Shown: positions 25,469 through 33,051 of the stretch, in pieces
Numbering within the stretch: the stretch's first letter is position 1
Layout of the letters: every line of letters begins with the position of its first letter
Origin: an uncultured Lachnospiraceae bacterium
GTDB taxonomy: Bacteria > Bacillota > Clostridia > Lachnospirales > Lachnospiraceae
Assembly: GCA_900554415.1 (NCBI GenBank)
Contig: USGU01000002.1
Coordinates: 73,899-137,898, forward strand
Length of the DNA: 64,000 nt
Direction of reading: 5' to 3'
Translations under genes and position numbers: made by a program
The notes under the pieces: model-generated
The model's input: the letters and a program-made list of their open reading frames with translations, nothing else
Told to the model about the DNA's origin: nothing
The model's database searches: none

Positions 25469-27185
25469 CTTCTGCTCCTTTCAATTTAAATGACTGATTT
25501 TTAGAGAAATATTTATCTTCAGCCGATACAATACGTTCCGGCATGAAATCAATGTACTGTTTTGTCATATTCTCACTTGAATGTCCTAGATAATCTCGTA
25601 CCCCTTGTATAGAAACCCCATTTCCGTACATTGAAGTTGCAAGGTTATGTCTGTAATCGTGTGCTCTAAAGATATAATCTCCGCAGGCAATCCCACGAAC
25701 CTTACACTCCCGAATCATCTGATTTGAAAATGTCTGTCCATTAAATGCACCACCCTTTTTATTTTTGAATAAATACTCCCCATTTTTTATTCCGTACTTT
25801 TTTTCATAATCGTTCACCAGTCCAACCAATAAACTGGGAACAGGAATGACTTTTTCTCTCCGCATTTTGCTTTGATATATGCGCATCCAATTCTCATTGC
25901 CTTGTGAATAAAAGGCTCCCGATTTTATTGTACAAACCTCGCTTTTCCTAATTCCTGTGCAAAACAAAATCAAATACATCAACTGTAAATGCTCTGGGAA
26001 TGCCGGCAGCTCCTTAATTAGATGAGCAATTGTTTTTTCTGGAACACTTCTTTCATTGTGTTCCGAAAAACCTTTTTTTAAAAATCGTTCCGGATAAAAC
26101 TTCAACACTTCAATATTTTTCATTTTCAAAAACTGTAGAAATGTATGCATATGTGTGATATATCGGTTAAAAGTGGAATACTTAATATCGGACTCATCCA
26201 AAACAGACACATAATCCGCTATATCTTGCATCTCCAGTTCAGTTACTTTCTTACTCTGTCCATCCAGATATTTTAAAAATTGTGAAATAAAACTTATTGT
26301 ATTTCGGATATTTGATAAAGACAGATCAGATATCCCGACCAAATATTTTGCGTATAATTGTAAATACCAACGATTTTCTTTTTCGTAAATATTAATAAAT
26401 GAAAGGCTTTTAACAGGTGAACTGGCATTGATTCTCGATTTATCAAACTGAAACCTATCCATATACCAGATACACGCTCGCCAATTTATCTCTGGATCTG
26501 TTAGAAATAACGTTCTTCTCGCAAACTCAACAATCTTAGAAACCTGTTTTTTTATAATTTCCGACTCCTTGTTTAAATACAGATAAAATCTGTTTTCGTC
26601 TGCCTGTTCCATTTCTTCAATATCATCTATTCCGTACTTATCGCAAAACCGTATAAGTGCTTTTAATGGTTCTAAAAAATATCTTCGATGTCTTTGTACC
26701 TTATCCATATTCAGAATTTCACACAGCAATATTTTTGTCTGTCGCACCAACTGTGATGAATGTATCCTCGTTAAGTCCCATAACAAATCATTCTTATCAA
26801 CCACCTGACGGAAAGATTGTGCTTTCTTCTTATTGGGGACATACAGCAAAAACAATTTGTCTTGCTTAAAAAACTCCTGTTCTACAGAGAAGGGCTTTCC
26901 TTGTGAATAGACATCTGGCATATTTTCTATTTTTAAACGATCAAATAAGCTCAGTAATTCCGCTTTATATTTTTCTGAAATATCCTCTTTTTCAAGAGAA
27001 TCCATATACATTTTTCTCGTTTCATAGTTAATATCTGCAGTACACTGTATATCTGTATACTGAAAAAATTTGTATAACCGGTTATAGTATTTTGCTTCTC
27101 CAGTCGTAACTAAAGATATTTCTTCCTTTAATTTCTCAGATATTTTTTCCTGATATAACTTCGGAACAATTTTTAATACTGCCAA
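25455..27185 (-). CDS. tnpB: TnpB-like tyrosine recombinase
   Basis: A 576-residue tyrosine recombinase with Arg in FCTGIRKSEV, HDYRH, LGHSSENMTKQY: all catalytic residues are present. Length and position (second in the operon, after tnpA) fit TnpB of the Tn554 family, though somewhat shorter than the classical protein. It is expected to act together with TnpA at the ends of the element. The gap to tnpA is 18 bp. Confidence 0.85.
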   Translation of the reverse strand: MAVLKIVPKLYQEKISEKLKEEISLVTTGEAKYYNRLYKFFQYTDIQCTADINYETRKMYMDSLEKEDISEKYKAELLSLFDRLKIENMPDVYSQGKPFSVEQEFFKQDKLFLLYVPNKKKAQSFRQVVDKNDLLWDLTRIHSSQLVRQTKILLCEILNMDKVQRHRRYFLEPLKALIRFCDKYGIDDIEEMEQADENRFYLYLNKESEIIKKQVSKIVEFARRTLFLTDPEINWRACIWYMDRFQFDKSRINASSPVKSLSFINIYEKENRWYLQLYAKYLVGISDLSLSNIRNTISFISQFLKYLDGQSKKVTELEMQDIADYVSVLDESDIKYSTFNRYITHMHTFLQFLKMKNIEVLKFYPERFLKKGFSEHNERSVPEKTIAHLIKELPAFPEHLQLMYLILFCTGIRKSEVCTIKSGAFYSQGNENWMRIYQSKMRREKVIPVPSLLVGLVNDYEKKYGIKNGEYLFKNKKGGAFNGQTFSNQMIRECKVRGIACGDYIFRAHDYRHNLATSMYGNGVSIQGVRDYLGHSSENMTKQYIDFMPERIVSAEDKYFSKNQSFKLKGAEDDER

Positions 27186-27203
27186 GGTAATCCCTCCTTC
27201 CTT

Positions 27204-28307
27204 TTACAGAAAATCTGCAATTTGGTATAAATCTTCATTATTTGAGTAGTATTGATCTGTCGCTTCTATCAATCGTTCATTATTTTCACCCAAGTATTTA
27301 ATGGTAGTTTCAACTTTCTTATGCCCCAGGGCAAAACGAATGTCATTCAAATCCCATCCTTCTTTTCTTCTTTCCTCCGCAAAATAGTGTCGGAGCTGAT
27401 GCGGATGGGAATTGATATCCGTTTTTTTGGATAGCCTTTTCAACATGCTATACACAGAATCCGCATCTAATGGCTCTCCTTTGTTTTTTCCAGTTAATTT
27501 TGTAAATAGATACTCCGAGTTCATCAGACTTTTTCGGTTATCAGAAATGTACTTAACCAAGAACTCAAAAGTTGTATTACTTAACAAAGCCATTCTATAT
27601 TCTGCATTTTTTGCTCTTGCCAAGTTGGTATTGGATTCACGATACCTTACCCGAACCGTCCTTCTTTCAAAATCAATATCTTCGGTATAATGGATTCCCA
27701 GAATTTCCCCTAATCTAAGACCGGTTTCTGCCATCATTGCTATCAGCAATCGATCTCTATCATTCGAACAGGCATTTATCAGCTCCTGTATTTCTTCGGA
27801 TGTTATTTCTTCCAGATTAGGTTCTTCTTCTTTGAAGAAACCTTTAAACGAATTCACTGCATTTTGATGATTTACTCCCATACTGTCAAAATACGATACT
27901 TTTTTTACTCGTAAGACTTTAAGCATTGGCAAAACATCTTCCAGTGCCAAAAACTGGTAGTATCTGAAGACTGCACCAAGATACATATTGCAGGTCTTAT
28001 TGCTCGTCTGTGTATTATGCTCAGTATGCTTTCCACTCTTAACCCAATACAAGAAATCAATAAAATGTTTATTCTGCTCTGAATAGGATAGCAATGTAAT
28101 CTCATCCAATCCTATCGTTTGCTCCTGCAGATAATTGTAATAATATGAAAGTGCGAAGGCTGCGGATTTTACAGTATTCGGAGAAGCATTAATCTGATCC
28201 AGATGCTTCAAATACTTTGATGGAAGGATTTCAATTTCTTCAATATCAGAAATAATCAAAAAACGTGGTCTATTATCTTTCAAAACCGAAACAACCCTAT
28301 ATTTCAA
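27204..28307 (-). CDS. tnpA: TnpA-like tyrosine recombinase
   Basis: A 367-residue tyrosine recombinase: Arg in TGLRLGEILG, HQLRH, LGHKKVETTIKY. The size matches TnpA of Tn554. The start codon is TTG at 28307, preceded by GGAGGG at a good distance. It is the first gene of the minus-strand operon and its promoter region (28308-28547) is shared with the divergent HTH regulator and holds three identical 16-bp repeats. Confidence 0.87.
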   Translation of the reverse strand: MKYRVVSVLKDNRPRFLIISDIEEIEILPSKYLKHLDQINASPNTVKSAAFALSYYYNYLQEQTIGLDEITLLSYSEQNKHFIDFLYWVKSGKHTEHNTQTSNKTCNMYLGAVFRYYQFLALEDVLPMLKVLRVKKVSYFDSMGVNHQNAVNSFKGFFKEEEPNLEEITSEEIQELINACSNDRDRLLIAMMAETGLRLGEILGIHYTEDIDFERRTVRVRYRESNTNLARAKNAEYRMALLSNTTFEFLVKYISDNRKSLMNSEYLFTKLTGKNKGEPLDADSVYSMLKRLSKKTDINSHPHQLRHYFAEERRKEGWDLNDIRFALGHKKVETTIKYLGENNERLIEATDQYYSNNEDLYQIADFL

Positions 28308-28340
28308 TCCACAGCCCTCCTTCCTTTCTTTTCGATTCGT

Positions 28341-28359
28341 TTGACTTCTTTGACTTCTT
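28341..28359. promoter_or_regulatory. Putative operator 1 of the element regulator
   Basis: Contains TTGACTTCTTTGACTT, which recurs exactly at 28403-28418 and, inverted, at 28520-28535. This copy lies just upstream of tnpA, so a bound regulator would block the recombinase operon. Confidence 0.65.
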
Positions 28360-28402
28360 GATTTACATTATACACAAAGATATCAAAATGTCAATTACGT
28401 TT

Positions 28403-28418
28403 TTGACTTCTTTGACTT
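28403..28418. promoter_or_regulatory. Putative operator 2 of the element regulator
   Basis: Second exact copy of TTGACTTCTTTGACTT in the same orientation as copy 1, in the middle of the divergent promoter region. Confidence 0.65.
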
Positions 28419-28519
28419 TTAAGAGAATATCAATAAAGCATTTTTTGATTTCTTTATGTTTTAAATTGATTTATAGGGATATAATTGATAAAATAAAATA
28501 CAAGAAGTCAATTTATACA

Positions 28520-28535
28520 AAGTCAAAGAAGTCAA
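28520..28535. promoter_or_regulatory. Putative operator 3 of the element regulator
   Basis: Exact inverted copy of the 16-mer, ending right at the ribosome binding site (AGAGGAG) of the HTH gene. A further half-site, AAGAAGTCAA, is at 28502-28511. The position suggests autoregulation. Confidence 0.65.
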
Positions 28536-28547
28536 GAGGAGATTTGA

Positions 28548-29345
28548 ATGAACGAATTTATATCAAATTCAGGCACACTAATAAATCCTGACAGCGTTTA
28601 CGATCAGGAAAGATTCATCAATATACTTCAAATCATTTTACAGAAAAAAACACAAAAAGAATTATCTGAACAAACAGGCTTAAATAATGCAACCATTTCA
28701 CGAATGCTCAACGGTGTCCGATCTGGAAGACCATATAAAAGCACTATTGATAAAATTGCAAAAGCCATTGATGATCCAGAACTTATCCAAGAATTATATG
28801 ATGCAACGGGATATTCTTCTAAAAAAATACGGGAACGAAAAAAGATAATTGCAGACAATGGATTTTCTTTGGATCTCTCTACTGTTCAGGTACATGAAAA
28901 GTTTTTTTCTACCTTAATGCGTGGACTTTCCATGATGACAAGTCTTCATAAAGTTGAATGGACAATAAAATCTGGAACGCCCAGATCATACGATTATTTA
29001 ATTGAATTAAAAGAGGGAAATATAGATTATTGGTATATTAGATATGTAGATAGAATTGCTTCTGATGAAGAAAGGAAAAAAGCCTTAACTGCCATTTATG
29101 GAGAATTTGCAAAATTGAAATTGGGCGGAAAAATCAAAGTTTCTTGCGCCACTCCTTCTTACGAAGATTATGATTATTTTATTACAATTCCGCCATACCA
29201 ATTAAATACAAATGCTTCTATTATACATTTTGATTCTGAACTCGAAAGATTTGCAGACGAAACCTTTTTAGAGACAGCTTTACCACTTAAAGAAAATATT
29301 CCTGTTAAGGATTTTTGTAATCTTACCGAATCACTGATACTATAA
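28548..29345 (+). CDS. HTH (XRE-type) regulator of the element
   Basis: A 265-residue protein. Residues 30-65 form a phage-repressor-like helix-turn-helix (TQKELSEQTGLNNATISRMLNGVRSGRPYKSTIDKIAKAI). The C-terminal 170 residues are unrecognised and contain no protease-like or metal-binding motif that I can see. It is divergent from the recombinase operon with repeated 16-bp sites between them, so it is probably the switch that keeps transposition off. A strong terminator follows. Confidence 0.8.
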   Translation: MNEFISNSGTLINPDSVYDQERFINILQIILQKKTQKELSEQTGLNNATISRMLNGVRSGRPYKSTIDKIAKAIDDPELIQELYDATGYSSKKIRERKKIIADNGFSLDLSTVQVHEKFFSTLMRGLSMMTSLHKVEWTIKSGTPRSYDYLIELKEGNIDYWYIRYVDRIASDEERKKALTAIYGEFAKLKLGGKIKVSCATPSYEDYDYFITIPPYQLNTNASIIHFDSELERFADETFLETALPLKENIPVKDFCNLTESLIL

Positions 29346-29362
29346 CTTTTTGGTTTTATCAC

Positions 29363-29394
29363 AGAGAGAGTTGCTTATGGCTCTCTCTTTTTTT
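29363..29394 (+). terminator. Terminator after the HTH regulator
   Basis: AGAGAGAG pairs with CTCTCTCT over a 10-base loop, followed by a run of T. Confidence 0.85.
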
Positions 29395-29769
29395 AACGCT
29401 TCCTCCTCCCATGTTCTAACTCATTATGGCAAATCATTTTCTAAAGCAAGTATCGCCTAGAGTAACTCAAAATCCCATTTCTGGATTATGATTCTCTGAC
29501 GAACTTAATGGAGATTACGATTCCCCATACCCTCAATATCACAAAATATCAAATTTTGCTATTAGCTCATAATAAATTTTCGCAGCTATCTGTTTTTGCA
29601 CTCATAGTTATCAAAAGCTTTTTATAACCATCTGCTTCTATCAGTAACAAAATGTCAATAGTTTTTTAATCACTTTTTCAAAAAAGGCAAAAAAATAGAA
29701 CGTATAGATTATTTCCATACGCTCTATCTCACATTTCATATTAAATTTTTGAATTCTACAAACTTGAAT
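29395..29769. other. AT-rich gap without a gene
   Basis: 375 bp with no plausible coding frame on either strand. It probably contains the right end of the transposon. A stretch at 29520-29550 (ATTCCCCATACCCTCAATATC) loosely resembles the sequence next to the left break at 22630-22650 in direct orientation, too weakly to call an end. Confidence 0.4.
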
Positions 29770-30054
29770 TTATACCCGGTACTTGTCTCGATTTATAGTC
29801 ATATCAACCAAATGAAATACAAGTAAGATAATAAAAAAAACGGAAACTATTATTATTCCTGCGCCCAGCTTGATAAAATCAATTACACCGCCAAGACAAA
29901 AGAGCATTGCCCATGTCTTAATCCGTTTTCCAGTAACTCTGCATATTTTCTCTGTGTTTAATCCAGTATAATCTCCTGATAAAAACAGCACACTTCTTTC
30001 TGTATTCCTTGATTTGATAAAAAATCTTCCAACAAAAAAGAGAACAGTTGCCAT
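29770..30054 (-). CDS. Small membrane protein, DUF3784-like
   Basis: A 94-residue protein with two to three hydrophobic segments (ATVLFFVGRFFI, LGAGIIIVSVFFIILLVFHLV) and a polar loop with TEKICRVTGKRI, a pattern seen in DUF3784-type proteins. The ATG at 30054 has no good ribosome binding site, and the frame stays open upstream without a standard start, so the N-terminus may be truncated or use a rare start. Function unknown. Confidence 0.5.
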   Translation of the reverse strand: MATVLFFVGRFFIKSRNTERSVLFLSGDYTGLNTEKICRVTGKRIKTWAMLFCLGGVIDFIKLGAGIIIVSVFFIILLVFHLVDMTINRDKYRV

Positions 30055-30129
30055 CAGTAAATCAATAAATATAATTATTATTTTAAGTTCACAACTTCAA
30101 ATTGTTTTAATTCTTCTCAGTTCCACCTT

Positions 30130-30231
30130 CTTGCCCTTCGGACAAGAAGTATCCCTCGCTCAAAGAGCTCGGTCAATTCAAATCTTCTGTTGCTTTCAGT
30201 CTCTGCTGAAGACTGAAAGTTACCTTCGCTT
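30130..30231. repeat. Two adjacent inverted repeats
   Basis: CTTCTTG...CAAGAAG at about 30130-30152 and a perfect 10-bp stem CTTTCAGTCT/AGACTGAAAG at about 30194-30220, between the hydrolase and the small membrane protein. They form hairpins without clear T-runs, so more likely RNA structure or repeat debris than terminators. Confidence 0.45.
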
Positions 30232-30966
30232 TACTATTTCTAATAGTTTTCTCACATAATCATCTGCGTGGTTTATTGAAAACTCTCCATGATACATATT
30301 AGGAAGAACTTGTATAAAACTATCCTGCAATTTTTCATGAATGATTTTAGCAGATTTTTTCATTGATTGATTTTCTTTTTCTCCAACATAAACTTGAACG
30401 GTTGCTTCACACTCTCCAATGCCATCTTTTAGTGAATATACTGAGTTTTCCTGTAAAAAGGCAATCATATCACTCTTTCTAATAGCACAAGTATCTTTGT
30501 AATATTCATCAAACAAATTCGACTTTATTCGTAGTGATTTGAATTGCAATTTTGAAAACCACTTATACTTTATTAAGCCATAGCAACTTCCAAACGCCGG
30601 TTTAATCATAGAATATGTAAATTTTGAAGGTATCACAAGTACACTTTCCACTATTGCATACTTACATATATCTTTGCGTTGAGATAAAATTTCAAGCAAA
30701 ATCTGCCCTCCAAGCGATAGTCCTCCCATCATTAAAACAGAACCGCCCAATTTGCTATTTACAAATTCTATAATATCCAAAGCATTATTCTCTATCGTTG
30801 TAAACTGCTTATCACATCCTGCATGACCATCTAATATAGGCAAAACCACATGATAATCTGTTTGAAGTCTTTCAGCAACCTCTTTGTAATTCCACCATGA
30901 TAAACCGCCTCCGTGTAAGAGGATAATTACATCGCTGTTTTCTTTTCCATATTCTACATAATTCAA
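30220..30966 (-). CDS. Alpha/beta hydrolase
   Basis: A 248-residue serine hydrolase. The oxyanion motif LLHGGGLSWWNY is near residue 16, the nucleophile elbow GLSLGG near residue 102, and a late His (MYHGEFSINH) completes the triad with an Asp before it. There is no signal peptide, so it is cytoplasmic. The substrate is unknown; esterases and C-C hydrolases share this fold. It lies alone in the AT-rich island and may be cargo. Confidence 0.78.
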   Translation of the reverse strand: MNYVEYGKENSDVIILLHGGGLSWWNYKEVAERLQTDYHVVLPILDGHAGCDKQFTTIENNALDIIEFVNSKLGGSVLMMGGLSLGGQILLEILSQRKDICKYAIVESVLVIPSKFTYSMIKPAFGSCYGLIKYKWFSKLQFKSLRIKSNLFDEYYKDTCAIRKSDMIAFLQENSVYSLKDGIGECEATVQVYVGEKENQSMKKSAKIIHEKLQDSFIQVLPNMYHGEFSINHADDYVRKLLEIVKRR

Positions 30967-31451
30967 CCTCTTTCACCTCGCTGTAAACTTCCGATTTGTA
31001 TAACAGAAGTCTAACACATGTTGATAAAAAATACTACATCCATACTAATGTCTGTGATTTGTTTTCCATAAGAGTTTCCTTTCAAAAATATTTTATATTT
31101 TCTATATCTTGGTGTTTGAAAAACAGCCTCATAGACGTTTGTTAATGCTTGTACTCATTACCTTAAAACCACAACCTCTTGATGCAGACACGTTAAAATA
31201 TTTATAGGCACAAGAGGAAAATAGACGATTTTGAAATAGTCTGAATATTTCAGATATTGTCAGAAAGCATGTGTCTATGAATACAACAGCAGTTGAAAAA
31301 GGATTACAGTTTGAAAAAGCAGTAGACAGATTGTCCGTGATCGTTGGCACACGGCAGAATTAGAGAAAGCGATAGACAATATCCACAAAAAAAGGCATAA
31401 AAATACGAGGTTTTCTTCCCATATTATATAGAAGATTTACCTCTTTTTCAA
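30967..31451 (+). pseudogene. Gene debris in the AT-rich island
   Basis: 485 bp without an intact gene. On the plus strand, about 31210-31400, a broken frame reads NSLNISDIVRKHVSMNTTAV, then EKGLQFEKAVDR, and after a frameshift IVRDRWHTAELEKAIDNIHKK. This is a protein-like composition interrupted by stops. I cannot name the parent gene. The rest is AT-rich with nothing visible. Confidence 0.4.
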
Positions 31452-31480
31452 TTGAACATTTGTTCGATTCATGTTATAAT
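31452..31480 (+). promoter_or_regulatory. Promoter of the small toxin gene with a LexA-like box
   Basis: TTGAAC (31452-31457), a 17-base spacer, and a perfect TATAAT (31475-31480). The palindrome GAAC-ATTT-GTTC at 31454-31465 overlaps the -35 element and matches the core of the Gram-positive LexA/DinR box (GAAC-N4-GTTC). LexA bound here would block transcription until DNA damage. Confidence 0.65.
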
Positions 31481-31562
31481 ATCATTGTGTTAATCGAAAC
31501 GAAAGCGGATGCGATTTTCCGATTGTTAGATGCCCTCTAGTAATACAAAGGAGGGGATGCCC

Positions 31563-31658
31563 ATGAATACACTGGAAGTACTTACTCTGTTGTTAGTTGT
31601 CTTTGCAGCTCTATCATACATCGACAGACATGGTGACGATAATAACAAAAAGAAATAG
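31563..31658 (+). CDS. 31-residue Hol_Tox-like peptide (putative type I toxin)
   Basis: A tiny gene with an excellent ribosome binding site (AAAGGAGGGG) and the peptide MNTLEVLTLLLVVFAALSYI followed by a charged tail (DRHGDDNNKKK). The pattern (M-x3-E-x-L, one membrane helix, Lys-rich end) is that of putative holin-like toxins and of type I toxins such as TxpA, which depolarise or damage the membrane. The stop codon lies inside a perfect 14-bp hairpin. A candidate antisense promoter faces it from about 120 bp downstream, the arrangement of TxpA/RatA-type pairs. Promoter with LexA-like box upstream. Function inferred, not shown. Confidence 0.65.
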   Translation: MNTLEVLTLLLVVFAALSYIDRHGDDNNKKK

Positions 31659-31742
31659 CATCCTCCGTCCAAAGTGAATGCTATTTCTTTTCTAGTCTAA
31701 CTGAGGGCAAATCGGAATTTTCACCTCCGACAACCTTTCTAA
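31640..31742 (-). ncRNA. Putative antisense antitoxin RNA
   Basis: On the minus strand TTGATT (31771-31776), 18 bases, TATAAT (31747-31752) form a plausible promoter. A transcript from about 31741 to the shared hairpin would be roughly 100 nt and complementary to the 3' end of the toxin mRNA. This is inferred from promoter and terminator positions only; there is no sequence family to match. Confidence 0.45.
31648..31691. terminator. Bidirectional terminator shared by toxin and antisense transcript
   Basis: AAAAGAAATAGCAT (31648-31661) pairs perfectly with ATGCTATTTCTTTT (31678-31691). Both convergent reading frames end inside this hairpin, and T-rich sequence follows on both strands. Transcripts from the two sides would overlap here by at least 44 nt. 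Confidence 0.8.
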
Positions 31743-31842
31743 GTAGATTATACACCATGAGGGGTTGAGAAATCAATCCCTCTTTTTTTCGGATAAATCC
31801 ATAACCTTTCTGGTTGTCATATCTTGTTACCGTTCCGAACAT
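31681..31842 (-). pseudogene. Truncated cold-shock-domain gene
   Basis: A frame of 53 codons from an ATG at 31842 behind GGAAGG. The first 22 residues (FGTVTRYDNQKGYGFIRKKEG) match the start of a cold-shock protein, including the RNA-binding GYGFI motif. After that the sequence departs from the family: the second RNA-binding motif (VHFS) is missing, and the frame runs into the toxin terminator. It is probably a decayed csp gene whose distal part now hosts the antisense promoter. Confidence 0.55.
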
Positions 31843-32145
31843 TCTCTTCACTCCTTCCGTTCTTCTAATGAAATATAGATTTCTTTTTTGACACACTTAC
31901 TATCATTTATTTCCTAATATTCCTTACATGGCTTAATCTGCTCCTTCTCATATTTTCGGGCATAAATAAACAAGCCCCTTAACAATTACATTACCAGTAG
32001 GTAATATACCTGTTAAAAAGCTTCCCCTGCTTTAAGAAGTCGATGTTATCGGCTTTTTTGTTTACTATTAGATACAATTTCACCCCGGCATGACGCGATC
32101 CACAGACCTGCGCCATGTCGGGGTGTTTTCCTTACAGCTATATTG
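31843..32145. other. Boundary between AT-rich island and G+C-richer DNA
   Basis: No gene is visible. The base composition changes abruptly here, at about 32.08 kb. A hairpin CACCCCGGCATG...CATGTCGGGGTG (32081-32125) lies right at the change and may terminate coaW on the minus strand, though its T-run is poor on that side and better (GTTTTCC) on the plus strand. Confidence 0.55.
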
Positions 32146-32979
32146 TCAGATTTCCTCTTTCTCTGAATCCGGTGCTATCACGGACCCGATGGCCGTAGCA
32201 TAATCAGAGTACTCCGGAATGCTGATCTTCACATCCCACAGACTCTTGAAATCCTCGATGATCTGTCGGCACTCGAAAAATTTGGTCAGACCGCCGATAA
32301 GAATGTAATCTTTGATACCGGTGTTCACGGAGGCTAAGATTCCTGCCTGACAGATGTTTTCGATGACCATATGTACAATACCGGCTGCGATGTCTTCGGG
32401 CTTGGACTGGGCATCTGCCTTACCGAAGTTAGAAGCCGTCACGTCCAGATTCAGACCGGGCAGTTTTTCTTTGGCCAGATCAGCGATCCGCAAATCTATC
32501 TTCGTCACATCCCCCTTTCGGGATAACGGCACAATCTCCTGGATATCACTGGTATTCAGCATGATGGAAGACAGTCCACAGATTGTTCCGCCGCCCAAGC
32601 CGACACCACCCAGGTGCTTCATCTCCTTCTCCGTCACTTTGACGAAAAAGCTTCCGGTACCCATACTGATGACAATGACTTCCTTTTTATCCGTAAGATA
32701 ATATCCTCCGGTACCTGTAGCGACGAATTCATCCACTTTATAGGTCGGACAGCCGTATACCGCTTTCTCCACATATTTGCTTCCCACGCCGGTGATATAG
32801 ACTCCTTCCACATCAGCCAGTTCCAGATTATTCTCATACAGATATCTTCCGAATGCACCGTAGAGAGATGCCACCTGGCTATCCGCCTTAACCGCCATGG
32901 GCGGAAGCATATGCTCTCCTTCAAAAGCTACGATTTTTGTCGTACTGCTACCGATATCGATTCCTATTTTGACAGGCAT
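32146..32979 (-). CDS. coaW: Type II pantothenate kinase
   Basis: A 277-residue kinase of the acetate/sugar-kinase (ASKHA) fold that phosphorylates pantothenate, the first step of CoA synthesis. The phosphate-1 loop GIDIGSSTTKIV is at residues 5-16. Further motifs are MGTGSFFVKV, GGVGLGGGTICGLS and the adenosine-binding YILIGGLTKF. This is the bacterial type II (CoaW) form also found in staphylococci and many Clostridia. It follows radA by 72 bp on the same strand and may be co-transcribed. Confidence 0.88.
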   Translation of the reverse strand: MPVKIGIDIGSSTTKIVAFEGEHMLPPMAVKADSQVASLYGAFGRYLYENNLELADVEGVYITGVGSKYVEKAVYGCPTYKVDEFVATGTGGYYLTDKKEVIVISMGTGSFFVKVTEKEMKHLGGVGLGGGTICGLSSIMLNTSDIQEIVPLSRKGDVTKIDLRIADLAKEKLPGLNLDVTASNFGKADAQSKPEDIAAGIVHMVIENICQAGILASVNTGIKDYILIGGLTKFFECRQIIEDFKSLWDVKISIPEYSDYATAIGSVIAPDSEKEEI

Positions 32980-33051
32980 GTTTTCAACCTCCTCATATCA
33001 CTTCACTGTTCATAGTCTCATTTTCAAATACATTTCCACAGTTCGAGACCG

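Larger units (their letters stand above)
22618..29400. mobile_element. Tn554-type transposon inserted in cpaF
   Basis: A roughly 6.8-kb AT-rich block whose left edge is the break in cpaF. It carries a Tn554-type set: three tyrosine recombinases in a row, a DUF6262/TnpC-like protein, a TnpV protein, a small membrane protein and a divergent HTH regulator. No terminal repeats or target duplication are evident, as expected for Tn554. The right end is not certain: I place it after the regulator's terminator, but the AT-rich island continues to about 32.1 kb and the true end could be anywhere in 29.4-32.1 kb. Confidence 0.7.

Noticed and set aside
22618..28307. RIT element (three recombinases in trio)
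   Set aside because: The presence of DUF6262/TnpC and TnpV, and protein sizes close to TnpA and TnpB, fit a Tn554 relative better.
29520..29550. Right end of the transposon by similarity to the left break
   Set aside because: The match is weak and in direct orientation; not enough to define an end.
30130..30231. Terminators after the hydrolase gene
   Set aside because: The hairpins lack T-runs on either strand.
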